Below, one piece after another: positions 48,970-57,314 of a stretch of 64,000 nucleotides of DNA. The notes under the pieces were generated by a model, which saw only the letters and a list, made by a program, of their open reading frames with translations, made no database searches and had not been told where the DNA came from. Numbering within the stretch: the stretch's first letter is position 1; the number at the start of each line of letters is the position of its first letter. The DNA comes from Rhizobium sp. ICMP 5592 (lineage in GTDB: Bacteria > Pseudomonadota > Alphaproteobacteria > Rhizobiales > Rhizobiaceae). The translations under genes were made by a program, and so were the position numbers. The DNA is taken from contig NZ_QSNT01000002.1 of assembly GCF_009498525.1 (NCBI RefSeq), positions 1,488,001 through 1,552,000 of the forward strand, in the 5' to 3' direction.

Positions 48970-50196
48970 ATGACGAATTATACCTGGAATGGGACCAACG
49001 GCGACTGGAGCACCGCCGGCGACTGGTCGCCCAATGGGACGCCGGGGGCGGTAGACACAGCCACGGTCAACAGCGGCTCGGTTGACGTCAGCTCGATCGA
49101 CTTTGAGCAAGTTTCCGCCCTAACGGTGAATGCCGGGGCCAGCATGACGATCGAAGGCTCGCTCGAAGTCGGCGGAGCCCACCTCAATATGGTTCCCAAC
49201 ACGCTCACGGCGATCGGTCCCATCACCGTCAATGGCGGCGCGCTGATCGGCGGCGGTTTCCTCACTTCGGCCAGCGGGACCATCATCCTTTCCAACTACG
49301 GAACATTCCAGTGGAATGGCGGCCAGTTCGTGGGAGGCGCCGACGCCTCGGGCCTTACCGTCGATCTCGGTGCGACGGATAACGGCACGTTCCAGTTCTC
49401 GCAGCCCTTCAACGGCACGATCACGGACTTCAATGCTGGCGACATCATCTCCTATACCGGCACCGGCACGGTGAATTCTGTCGATATCGTCGGCAACGCC
49501 GCCGTATTCAACACAACGGCCGGAACGTTCACGATCAACTTCGATCCAAGCGTGAACACCGCCGACTTCGTAATCTCGGGCAACACCATCACCACGAACC
49601 AGGTGCCCTGCTTCGTCTCCGGCACGCGCATCCGCACGAGGCGCGGCGAGATAGCGGTGGAGGACCTACGGGTCGGCGACCTGGCCGTGACATCCTCGGG
49701 CGAAAAACGCCCCATCGTCTGGATCGGCCATCGCCAGATCGAGCGTCCGGCGCCAGCAGTTTGGCCGGTGCGGGTCATGGCCGGCGCGTTCGGCGATAAC
49801 CTTCCCGTCCGCGACCTCTTCCTCTCCTCCGGCCACGCGGTTTGCGTCGACATGGCCGGCGAGATATTCGTACCCGTCGGCCAGCTGGTCAATGGATCGA
49901 CCATCGACTGGGTCGAGGTTCCAGAGGTGACCTATTGGCATGTGGAACTCAAGAACCATGACGTGCTGCTCGCCGAGGGGATGCCCTGCGAGAGCTACAT
50001 GGATGCCGGCAATGGGGCTTTCTTTGGCCGTGCGTATGGACGGCTCGGCGGAGTTGATCCTCAGCGCGTCGCCGAGAGCTTGACCCGATATGCCCGGCCG
50101 TTCGTTGATGATGGCTTGATCGTCGAGGCCATCAGGGAACACCTCGCCTGCCGCGCCGAAACGCTCCGACCGAAACAGGAAAATAAAGCTGCATGA
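48970..50196 (+). CDS. Hint-domain (hedgehog/intein) protein with beta-repeat head
   Basis: A 408-residue protein. Residues 1-205 are beta-rich and acidic, opening with YTWNGTNGDWSTAGDWSPNG, a single unit of the W-x-G / GDW repeat seen in large autotransporter-like proteins. A Hint_2-type autoprocessing domain spans about 212-345: nucleophile Cys214 in VPCFVSGTRIRT, His289 in LSSGHAVCVD, and WHVELKNHDVLLAEG with His324 and His330. A conserved tail follows (YARPFVDDGLIVEAI). No signal peptide. Hint domains self-cleave; cargo release or coupling is inferred. First of a tandem pair. Confidence 0.8.
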   Translation: MTNYTWNGTNGDWSTAGDWSPNGTPGAVDTATVNSGSVDVSSIDFEQVSALTVNAGASMTIEGSLEVGGAHLNMVPNTLTAIGPITVNGGALIGGGFLTSASGTIILSNYGTFQWNGGQFVGGADASGLTVDLGATDNGTFQFSQPFNGTITDFNAGDIISYTGTGTVNSVDIVGNAAVFNTTAGTFTINFDPSVNTADFVISGNTITTNQVPCFVSGTRIRTRRGEIAVEDLRVGDLAVTSSGEKRPIVWIGHRQIERPAPAVWPVRVMAGAFGDNLPVRDLFLSSGHAVCVDMAGEIFVPVGQLVNGSTIDWVEVPEVTYWHVELKNHDVLLAEGMPCESYMDAGNGAFFGRAYGRLGGVDPQRVAESLTRYARPFVDDGLIVEAIREHLACRAETLRPKQENKAA

Positions 50197-50343
50197 CCTT
50201 GGGTGCCCGCCTTCCTCAGCCGGCAGGCGTGGCAGCCTCTTACGAGGTAGAATTAGCTGTTGGTCCGCGAATTGGAGCGATGGGATAGTGGAATCCGCCA
50301 CACGCTGGTCTCCACGGACTAGCAGTTTTTCAGGGGTTGTCCG

Positions 50344-51729
50344 ATGATGTCCTCCGGGATCGACAATGGCGAAGTCGCCATGACGCCCATGTCCGAGGTG
50401 CCGGCCAGCTTCGTTTCCGGAACGCGCATCCGTACCCCGCGCGGCGAAATCGCCGTCGAGGACCTGATTGCGGGCAACCTGGTGATAACCGCCGCGGGAA
50501 ACGTACGCGCCATCGTCAGCATCGGTTCACAGACAATCCGCAAGCCTGCGCGCGTGTATTGTCCGGTTCAGATCAAGGCCCGGGCTTTTCCGGGCGATGT
50601 TCCCCGACGGGACCTGCTGCTGTCACCGGGCCACGCGATATGCGTGCGGGCGGTGGACGAGGTATTGATCCCGATCGGCCAATTGATCAATGACGCCACG
50701 GTTGCCTCAGTCGACGTCGATGAAGTCACTTATTGGTATCTCGAGCTAGAAAGCCGCGAGGTGCTCCTGGTCGAGGGGCTCGGCTGCGAGAGTTGCCTGA
50801 ACTGCAGCGCCATTTGGCTCGCCGACGCCCCGCTCACGGAACAAACGACGGCCATCGTCGAGCAACGCGCCCGGTCGTTGGTAAATGGCGGCTCGGTCTT
50901 GGCAGCGATCCGCCAGCGTCTGCTCTCCCGCGCAGAATCGATGGGCTGGCGCCACGCGACAGGAATGGACCCGCACCTCATCGTGGACGGCCGGCGCGTC
51001 GAGCCGACGATCGACGGCGACCTGGCGGCGTTTATCTTCCCAGCCGATGCCAAGGAAGCCATACTTGCGTCGCACACTTGGATCCCGGCTGACGATGGCG
51101 CAAGCTGGGACAAACGGACGCTCGGCCTTTCGATCCATGGCCTTACATTCCTCGACGGTCTCCGTGTCAATTGCCAGGTTTCGCTCGACGAGGTTGAGGG
51201 CCTTTACCCGGAGGAGGCTGTCCAGGGTTGCGCCTGGCGCTGGACCAACGGTCGGCTTTTTCTGCCTCCCGACCTCTGGGCCGATTGCCGCGGCCATGCC
51301 ATCCTGCGCCTCGCCTTCGACCCTGACGCGGGCAGATCCTGGATTCCGCCCCTGACCACGCCGAAGCGCGAGCCTGAGCTCCGCCGAGCGCTTACGCCCA
51401 GTCCCGAGGCTCACCTCATCAGTCCTGCCGATGACGATCGCGACATACCGGCTGCTCCCATTATTGATCCTGTTCACGAGCTCGTCGCTGGAGGACCTGC
51501 TCCTCACCACCACCCTCACCCGCAGTCCAGCAATCTCCGTGCCGCAGATTTGAGTTTCGGCGGGATGCGTCTCGGCAACCTTGTTCACAGTGCCCTGGGT
51601 CGATTTCGTCGTGATGTCTTCGCTCCTTGGCGCATGGTTTGGACCCGGCGTCCGACCCGGCACGAGGCCAGGTCCGACACGGTCCCGCACGACGACGATG
51701 TCGCGAAAAGCGCTGGGCATATGCCATGA
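50344..51729 (+). CDS. Second Hint-domain protein, catalytic residues substituted
   Basis: A 461-residue protein beginning almost directly with the Hint domain (residues 20-151), colinear with the first Hint protein. Cys214 is replaced by Ser22 (VPASFVSGTRIRT), His324 by Tyr132 and His330 by Arg138, while His97 in LSPGHAICVR is kept. The shared tail (RARSLVNGGSVLAAIRQRLL) is followed by an extra domain of about 150 residues (HLIVDGRRVEP, AKEAILASHTWIPADD) and a low-complexity, Pro/His/Arg-rich end of doubtful conservation. No signal peptide. It may be a degenerate or Ser-dependent paralogue. Confidence 0.7.
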   Translation: MMSSGIDNGEVAMTPMSEVPASFVSGTRIRTPRGEIAVEDLIAGNLVITAAGNVRAIVSIGSQTIRKPARVYCPVQIKARAFPGDVPRRDLLLSPGHAICVRAVDEVLIPIGQLINDATVASVDVDEVTYWYLELESREVLLVEGLGCESCLNCSAIWLADAPLTEQTTAIVEQRARSLVNGGSVLAAIRQRLLSRAESMGWRHATGMDPHLIVDGRRVEPTIDGDLAAFIFPADAKEAILASHTWIPADDGASWDKRTLGLSIHGLTFLDGLRVNCQVSLDEVEGLYPEEAVQGCAWRWTNGRLFLPPDLWADCRGHAILRLAFDPDAGRSWIPPLTTPKREPELRRALTPSPEAHLISPADDDRDIPAAPIIDPVHELVAGGPAPHHHPHPQSSNLRAADLSFGGMRLGNLVHSALGRFRRDVFAPWRMVWTRRPTRHEARSDTVPHDDDVAKSAGHMP

Positions 51730-51770
51730 AACGGGTTAGGAATGACCCTACAAGGCATTGATTCCAAGAA

Positions 51771-51820
51771 TTAAAATCCCCTGGAGGGATTCGTACGGGC
51801 TCACACCGTCGTACACACCG
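51771..51820 (+). repeat. Decayed copy of the tRNA-Leu 3' half
   Basis: Aligns without gaps to tRNA-Leu from ttaaaatccc (48323 / 51771) through cgtacggg (48344 / 51792), with 25 of 29 positions equal, then after a 2-nt deletion through cgtcgt (48361 / 51807) to near the CCA end. It starts in the anticodon loop, the usual crossover zone of tRNA-targeting integrases, and has the same orientation as the tRNA. Confidence 0.75.
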
Positions 51821-51849
51821 TTTACACGAACAAATGCGGAAAGCCGGAA

Positions 51850-52515
51850 TTGAAACCTGACAATCGAATTGCGCCGTCTATCTTAGCCTGCAATCTGGCG
51901 CGCCTTGCGGAAGAATGCAGCGCAGCTATCCGCGCCGGCGGCGATTTGATTCATTTCGATGTCATGGACAATCGCTTTGTCCCGAACCTATCCTTCGGGG
52001 CGCCTCTTCTGAAATCGTTGCGTGAAGGCGGTTTTGACGGCTATGTCGATGTGCATTTGATGACGTATGACGTCGATGGCTTGATAGAGAGCTTCGTCGA
52101 GGCTGGCGCCAACAGCATCACCATTCATTATGAAGCGACACCGCATGTACATCGCTCATTGAGCCGTATCCGGGAGCTTGGATGCGACGTCGGCCTGGCC
52201 GTCAACATATCAACGCCGCTTGATTTCCTCCCCTATCTGAATGATCAGCTGGATATGCTGCTGATCATGACGATCAACCCCGGCTTCGGCGGCCAAGCGC
52301 TCATCCCCGCAGCGTTGCCGAAGATTGAAATGGCTCGAAGCCTGTTCGAGGCCGATCGCTTATCAACTCACATCCAGGTCGATGGCGGCGTGAAACTGTC
52401 GAATATCAAAACAATCGCGGATGCGGGCGCCGATACGTTCGTCGTCGGCAGCGACTTCTTTTCCGCTGCAGACTATGGCGAGCGTGTTGCACAGTTTCGG
52501 GCTCAACTCGCCTGA
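51850..52515 (+). CDS. rpe: Ribulose-phosphate 3-epimerase
   Basis: A TIM-barrel epimerase of the pentose phosphate or Calvin pathway, interconverting ribulose-5-P and xylulose-5-P. Motifs are IAPSILACNLARL, HFDVMDNRFVPNLSFG (metal His/Asp), DVHLM, MTINPGFGGQ and IQVDGGVK; 221 residues, full length. The only good start is TTG at 51850 (MKPDNRI). It begins 30 nt beyond the tRNA-Leu remnant and may be a paralogue brought or moved with the islet. Confidence 0.88.
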   Translation: MKPDNRIAPSILACNLARLAEECSAAIRAGGDLIHFDVMDNRFVPNLSFGAPLLKSLREGGFDGYVDVHLMTYDVDGLIESFVEAGANSITIHYEATPHVHRSLSRIRELGCDVGLAVNISTPLDFLPYLNDQLDMLLIMTINPGFGGQALIPAALPKIEMARSLFEADRLSTHIQVDGGVKLSNIKTIADAGADTFVVGSDFFSAADYGERVAQFRAQLA

Positions 52516-52532
52516 TCGGCCTTCCCCCAACA

Positions 52533-52559
52533 AAAAGGCGACCCGTTGGGCCGCCTTTT
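52533..52559. terminator. Bidirectional terminator between rpe and the Arg-rich gene
   Basis: aaaaggcg and cgcctttt form the outer 8-bp stem, extended after an A/C mismatch by ccc and ggg around gtt. A degenerate copy of this stem lies at 48433-48455 beside the truncated Arg-rich gene. Confidence 0.8.
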
Positions 52560-52584
52560 CTTCGTCTGCGCTAGCGTTGGACGC

Positions 52585-52902
52585 TTAGCGAATCTGGATT
52601 CTGAATGCGCTGCGCGGATACCACCAGCCGTCGCTGTGGCGGCGGTAGCCCGGGCGGGGACGTTGATAGCCCTGATAGCCATTCCACGAACCGGGGCGAT
52701 AATGCGGCGGACGACGGTTCGGGCGATGCCTTCTGTCGTCCCAGCGCCGGCGATCTCCCTCGCGGTACTGGACCTGTTCGACGGCGGTGCTCGCTGCCGG
52801 CTTGCCGGTGTTGAGCGGCGCGGCGACCGAAGGCGTAAAGGATGCGAGTCCCATGATCAGCGTCAACGCGCCTGCGCCGACGATATTGAAAATTTTGCTC
52901 AT
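52585..52902 (-). CDS. Small secreted Arg-rich protein with GYRRHxDGWWYP end
   Basis: A 105-residue protein with a signal peptide (KIFNIVGAGALTLIMGLASF, cut near SVAA) and a basic mature part (DRRRWDDRRHRPNRRPPHY) that closes with GYRRHSDGWWYPRSAFRIQIR. Such proteins are frequent in rhizobia and of unknown function. The start at 52902 gives the better signal peptide; an ATG five codons upstream is possible. A truncated copy lies next to tRNA-Leu at 48430-48594. Confidence 0.72.
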   Translation of the reverse strand: MSKIFNIVGAGALTLIMGLASFTPSVAAPLNTGKPAASTAVEQVQYREGDRRRWDDRRHRPNRRPPHYRPGSWNGYQGYQRPRPGYRRHSDGWWYPRSAFRIQIR

Positions 52903-53076
52903 GACGTCTCCATTCAAAGTTTACAGCCCATCATTGAACCCTAATTGATGAACGCATCATGAATGCCACCAGAAATAGCGATCACATCAAAGGCATTGCT
53001 TCTTTCGCACTTTGCAGTGGTCTTTTTTGCTGATGGGACCGGTTATTGGCGCTAATGCCCGCTGGCTCCATAACGC

Positions 53077-53103
53077 AAAAAAGCGCAGCTTTCGCTGCGC
53101 TTT
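53077..53103 (-). terminator. Terminator after wrbA
   Basis: A 9-bp perfect stem (aaagcgcag with ctgcgcttt), 6-nt loop and an A run that reads as T leftward. It lies 20 nt past the wrbA stop. Confidence 0.82.
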
Positions 53104-53122
53104 CCAATAGATTGAGTGCGAA

Positions 53123-53722
53123 TCAGGCGACGAGCTTGGCCGCGATCTTGGCGACGTGAGCGCCCTGGTATTTCGCGGCTTCCAGTTCGATCTCCGAAGG
53201 CTGGCGCGAGCCGTCGCCATTGGTGATCGTGGATGCGCCATAGGGCGAGCCGCCCTTGACTTCTTCCGTACCCATCTGGCCCTGGAAAGCGTAGGGAAGG
53301 CCGACGACGACCATGCCCTGGTGCAGCAGGGTCGGGATGAAGCCGAGAATGGTCGATTCCTGACCGCCATGCTGGGTCGCGGACGAGGTGAAGACAGAGC
53401 CGACCTTGCCGACGAGCTTGCCCGCGAACCAGAGGCCGCCGGTCTGATCCCAGAAATTGCGCATCTGCGAGGCGACCGTGCCGAAGCGGGTGCCGGCACC
53501 GACGATGATGGCGTCGTATTCGGCCAGCTCGTCCGGCGTTGCGATCGGCGCTTCCTGGTCGAGCTTGAAGTAGGACGCCTTGGCGACCTCTTCCGGCACA
53601 AGTTCGGGAACGCGCTTGACGGTCACCTCGGCGCCGGCCGATTTGGCACCTTCAGCAACGGCATAGGCCATCTTCTCGATGTGACCGTAGGCGGAATAGT
53701 AAAGTACTAGAACCTTAGCCAT
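53123..53722 (-). CDS. wrbA: NAD(P)H:quinone oxidoreductase WrbA
   Basis: A 199-residue flavodoxin-like tetrameric quinone reductase acting in oxidative stress. FMN-binding marks are [33 protein letters not shown] and [13 protein letters not shown], and the long C-terminal SPYGASTI segment is typical of WrbA. It diverges from the molybdopterin-binding gene, with 240 bp of shared promoter between. Confidence 0.93.
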   Translation of the reverse strand: MAKVLVLYYSAYGHIEKMAYAVAEGAKSAGAEVTVKRVPELVPEEVAKASYFKLDQEAPIATPDELAEYDAIIVGAGTRFGTVASQMRNFWDQTGGLWFAGKLVGKVGSVFTSSATQHGGQESTILGFIPTLLHQGMVVVGLPYAFQGQMGTEEVKGGSPYGASTITNGDGSRQPSEIELEAAKYQGAHVAKIAAKLVA

Positions 53723-53962
53723 GAATGTCTCCCGTTTGTTGGATGCGTTGATTATCGGCCCAAGTTGTATCAGCGACGGGACAAGGACGCAGCCCCCGCA
53801 ACGGGAACGGACTGTTCACCTGACGAAGACGAAAATTCATTTGCGGTCGCTTTCGCCCGCTGCCGTGGACATGAAAACGGCAGTTTTCATTCACCGCAAA
53901 CGGCGCTACCTATTTCAAACACTTTTTCGAACGCGCGCCTGCGCAATTCCACGGATACTTCC

Positions 53963-54736
53963 ATGACCAATGAAATCATTGTCACCGCCGCCATGCTGGC
54001 CATCGGAGACGAACTGCTCTCCGGCCGGACGAAAGACAAGAATATCGGCCATCTCGCCGATGTCATGCTGCTGTCGGGCATCGACCTGAAGGAAGTCCGT
54101 ATCGTTGCCGACGACGAAGACGCCATCGTTGCGGCGCTGAACGCTCTGCGCGGCCAATATGACTATGTCTTCACCTCCGGCGGCATCGGCCCAACGCATG
54201 ACGACATCACCGCCGACGCCATTGCCAAGGCGTTCGGCGTCCCCTGCGAGCATGATGCGGAAGCGATGCGGATAATGGCGGAGATGTATGCTCGGCGCGA
54301 GATGGAGTTCACCGAGGCCCGCCAGCGCATGGCGCGCATGCCGGTCGGATCGAAGCATATCGCCAATCCGGTTTCGACGGCACCGGGTTTCAACATCGGC
54401 AACGTCTATGTCATGGCCGGCGTGCCACAGGTTTTCCAGGCGATGCTCGACAATGTCGTGCCGACGCTGCGCTCCGGCACCCGCATGCTGTCGACAGCGA
54501 TTTCCTGCCCTTACGGCGAAGGCGAGATCGGCACGCCGCTCGGCGCCATCCAGAAAGCGCATCCGGATACCAGCATCGGTTCCTATCCGCGCTATGTCGG
54601 CCAATCCTTCTCCACCGAGATCGTCGTTCGCGCCCGCTCCGCCGAGCTCGTTGAAAACGTCGCAGCCGAGGTGCGGGCGATGATCGAGACCATCAGACAG
54701 TCGAAAGCCAAGGAAAATCAGTCCGCTGAGGCGTGA
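53963..54736 (+). CDS. Molybdopterin-binding (CinA N-terminal-like) protein
   Basis: A 257-residue protein with the MoCF/CinA N-terminal domain: AAMLAIGDELLSGRTKDKN, YVFTSGGIGPTHDDITADAI and VMAGVPQVFQAML. In CinA this domain hydrolyses ADP-ribose; here the C-terminal deamidase domain is absent. Function in rhizobia is unclear. The ATG at 53963 is chosen for homology; upstream extension has no motif. Confidence 0.82.
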   Translation: MTNEIIVTAAMLAIGDELLSGRTKDKNIGHLADVMLLSGIDLKEVRIVADDEDAIVAALNALRGQYDYVFTSGGIGPTHDDITADAIAKAFGVPCEHDAEAMRIMAEMYARREMEFTEARQRMARMPVGSKHIANPVSTAPGFNIGNVYVMAGVPQVFQAMLDNVVPTLRSGTRMLSTAISCPYGEGEIGTPLGAIQKAHPDTSIGSYPRYVGQSFSTEIVVRARSAELVENVAAEVRAMIETIRQSKAKENQSAEA

Positions 54737-54853
54737 GTTTCAACGAGGTCTTTTTCGTCCGGAAGGGAACCGGAGTGATATCGGCGCATTAATGTCATGC
54801 GGAATGATGATATAATGAACCGATCAGACCCCTTCCGCACGAGAGATCACGTC

Positions 54854-55696
54854 ATGTCCTACAAAACCATTCTGGTCATTCTCGACACGCCCGACAATGC
54901 GCAGGTGGCGGTCGATTTTGCTTCAGCTCTCGCCAAGGAGCATGGTGCTCACATTGTCGGCCTGCATGCGGAAATCGTCTCGACCGTGCCGCTGGTTGCG
55001 CCGATGGAGATCCCTGATCCGGTCGCAGTGCAAGCCCTGCAGGACATGGCACACAGCCAGGCTGTCGAAGTCGAACGGCTGTTTCGCGCGAAAATGGAGC
55101 GAGAGGGTCTCGACTATGACTGGCGCAGCTTTATCAGCACCGTCGGCTATGGCTCCGAACCCCTGATCGAAAGCGCCCGCAGCGCCGATCTGCTGGTTGC
55201 CGTACAGCCCGATCCGTCGAGATCGTCCGATGCGAATGTCGACGTCGAAAGCTTTCTGTTCGAAAGCGGACGGCCGGTGCTGATGATCCCTTATATATTC
55301 ACCCAGCCGAAGCCGATCCGCCGCGTGTTGATTGCCTGGAACGGCTCGAAAGAAGCCGCCCGCGCCACCTTCGACGCCATGCCGTTTCTGAAGGCTGCCG
55401 ACACCGTGGAGATTTTCTCGGTCGACACATCTCAAAGCTCGAAACACGCACCGACGGAGACGAGCGCCGAGATCGGAGCGACGCTTGCCCGCCATGGCGT
55501 TCGTGCCACGTTGACGACGGAAAGCTGCGGCGGCAAGACGCCGTCGCAGGTCATCGAAAACCGCCTCGCGGACAACTCGATCGATCTGCTCGTCATGGGC
55601 GCCTATACGCATTCCTGGCTCTGGCAGCTGATCTTCGGCGGCACGACGCGAACGCTGTTGCAGTCGATGACGGCGATGACGCTGCTGGCAAGGTAA
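54854..55696 (+). CDS. Universal stress protein, two domains
   Basis: A 280-residue protein of two USP folds (about residues 1-145 and 155-280). The first opens SYKTILVILDTPDNAQVAVD; the second holds IRRVLIAWNGSKEAARAT and closes with MGAYTHSWLWQLIFGGTTRT, the ATP-binding glycine pattern. USP pairs respond to stress and starvation. The gene lies between the molybdopterin-binding gene and gpt. Start at 54854 is preferred over an ATG 19 codons upstream. Confidence 0.88.
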   Translation: MSYKTILVILDTPDNAQVAVDFASALAKEHGAHIVGLHAEIVSTVPLVAPMEIPDPVAVQALQDMAHSQAVEVERLFRAKMEREGLDYDWRSFISTVGYGSEPLIESARSADLLVAVQPDPSRSSDANVDVESFLFESGRPVLMIPYIFTQPKPIRRVLIAWNGSKEAARATFDAMPFLKAADTVEIFSVDTSQSSKHAPTETSAEIGATLARHGVRATLTTESCGGKTPSQVIENRLADNSIDLLVMGAYTHSWLWQLIFGGTTRTLLQSMTAMTLLAR

Positions 55697-56045
55697 GTGC
55701 GCCTATGATTGCCTGAAGGGCGCAAGATCGCCCGGCTTCAAGGTTGCCGACGGACCTTTTGCACACCCTGCCGAAGGGGCGGTGAAGCGGCAGCTCTTGC
55801 CTTTTGGCCGTAAATCCAGCAGAAAACAGCGACCGATGACAGAATTCCCGCCAGGGAACCATTCGCGCGGTCCAGGGAACATGCCCCAAAACTGCCCAGA
55901 AGCTTCTGGGTGAGATCATGTTCCGCCAGACGGCAGCGAATTGCGTTTCAGGATTTGGTCCATGGTCCGCGCCCGTCGCGGGGTCTGCTCAGGGTCGCCG
56001 GTAGCGCCGGTGTGTTGTTATGTCTGCTCCCGGAGCTCCTGAGCC
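55697..56045. other. Intergenic region upstream of gpt
   Basis: About 350 bp between the stress protein and gpt. A short GC-rich hairpin near 55763-55785 is the only structure noticed. No gene is supported. Confidence 0.45.
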
Positions 56046-56543
56046 ATGTCCCTGCCCGATAAAGCCTTTCCCGTATCCTGGGATCAGTTCCATCGCGATG
56101 CCCGCGCCCTTGCCTGGCGGCTTGCCGGCCTCAACAAGAACTTCCGGGCGATGGTCTGTATCACCCGTGGCGGCCTCGTTCCCGCGGCCATCATTTCGCG
56201 TGAATTGAACATCCGCATGATCGAGACCGTCTGTGTCGCCTCCTACCATGATTATTCGAGCCAGGGCGAAATGAACCTGCTCAAGGGAATCACTCCGGAA
56301 CTCCTCACCGACGGCGGCGAAGGCGTACTGGTTGTCGACGACCTGACCGATACCGGCAAAACCGCCCTCGAAGTGCGCGCCATGCTGCCCAAAGCACATT
56401 TCGCCTGCGTCTATGCCAAGCCGACCGGCGTTCCGACCATCGACACCTTCGTCACCGAGGTCAGCCAGGACACCTGGATCTACTTCCCCTGGGACATGGG
56501 CTTCACCTATCAGGAGCCGATCGCCAAGGGCCATAAGGGCTGA
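56046..56543 (+). CDS. gpt: Xanthine phosphoribosyltransferase
   Basis: A 165-residue purine salvage enzyme, making XMP and GMP from xanthine or guanine and PRPP. The PRPP loop is [29 protein letters not shown] and the C-terminal [10 protein letters not shown] are also typical. It is followed by its own terminator at 56621. Confidence 0.9.
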   Translation: MSLPDKAFPVSWDQFHRDARALAWRLAGLNKNFRAMVCITRGGLVPAAIISRELNIRMIETVCVASYHDYSSQGEMNLLKGITPELLTDGGEGVLVVDDLTDTGKTALEVRAMLPKAHFACVYAKPTGVPTIDTFVTEVSQDTWIYFPWDMGFTYQEPIAKGHKG

Positions 56544-56620
56544 AATCAACTCGGGGCTCGCACGAATCAGCGGTGATTCTCCGCAATGCATGCGACCCAT
56601 CTAATATATCAGCAATAGAG

Positions 56621-56650
56621 GTGGGCGCTCGGGCGCCCACTATATTTAGT
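56621..56650 (+). terminator. Terminator after gpt
   Basis: A perfect 8-bp stem gtgggcgc with gcgcccac around tcgg, followed by an AT-rich tail tatatttagt. It lies 78 nt past the gpt stop. Confidence 0.7.
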
Positions 56651-56887
56651 AGCCTTCGCCCCACAAGAACACGCGGGATTCAAGGCCTTCCACGCGAATC
56701 ATGAGACGCCACAGCATGGTTTTGTTCCAAAACCAATGGTTTCGGGGCCACGTTCACAATATTGTCGCGCTGGCCTCCTTCGTTGATGGCATTTACCGCT
56801 AAAGCAGTCGTGCAAAGGGCGAGCATTTTCCGCCAAGCGCTTGAATCTTCTGACATCCCAGCGTTTCCCCAGTTTCCACAGGTAAGC

Positions 56888-56903
56888 CCACAAGATATTG
56901 TGG
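56888..56903. promoter_or_regulatory. Palindrome resembling an NrdR box
   Basis: ccacaa-gata-ttgtgg is a 16-bp dyad with the general form of an NrdR site (C-A-C-W-A-n-A-T-A-T-W-G-T-G). It lies 430 bp before the nrdJ start, within an otherwise empty 771-bp gap (56544-57314). No second box sits 31 bp from it, so its role is uncertain. Confidence 0.4.
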
Positions 56904-57133
56904 TTAAAAATCTGTCGCAAACCACCCCTTGACGGAATCGGGTCTTTCAAACTTAATAAGAAACGTTGCGGCGGCGACTGGGCCAGGCGGAATAACGAGG
57001 GGCTGGTCCTCAACTCGAAATCGGATTTGAATTCAGGGCGATGCACCAATGCTGGTGGCGCCGTGAGGCTTTTTGTGCCGATGTCGAAGCTGCCAAAAAA
57101 ACACATGCGGGGACTGGCGGCAATAAGCTGTTA

Positions 57134-57180
57134 ATACTATATTTAGTGTTTGCAGCCACCATCACCACAAGATACAGGAA
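57134..57180 (+). promoter_or_regulatory. Tandem NrdR-like boxes upstream of nrdJ
   Basis: Box 1 is atactatatttagtgt (57134-57149) and box 2 ccacaagatacaggaa (57165-57180). Their starts are 31 bp apart, the spacing known for functional NrdR repressor pairs, and box 1 matches the consensus closely. They lie 134-181 bp before the nrdJ ATG. NrdR, whose gene is not in this window, represses ribonucleotide reductase genes when dATP is high. Confidence 0.65.
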
Positions 57181-57314
57181 AGTCATCTCCGAATGACACC
57201 TCCTGTCAAATAGCGGATTGGATACTGGCTGCACGCTGCACTCGTGAGGCCGGACAAGGATTTTTGCGCCCTGTTTACGAGGCAGACGCGCGCCAACGAA
57301 TGAGGTTAGGGACC

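Larger units (their letters stand above)
48290..51820 (+). mobile_element. Probable old tRNA-Leu-associated genomic islet
   Basis: Bounded on the left by intact tRNA-Leu and on the right by a decayed repeat of the tRNA 3' half. Inside are a broken Arg-rich gene fragment and two Hint-protein genes; no integrase or transposase is seen. Direct repeats from anticodon loop to 3' end are typical of tRNA-targeting integrases. The decay of the right repeat suggests an old event or one that is now fixed. This boundary call is inference. Confidence 0.5.

Noticed and set aside
56699..57106. A 135-codon leftward frame in the gap before nrdJ
   Set aside because: No motif, no clear ribosome site and composition unlike real genes around it; treated as non-coding.
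56880..57314. Cobalamin riboswitch upstream of nrdJ
   Set aside because: I looked for the conserved B12-box core and did not find it; the NrdR-like boxes explain the region better.
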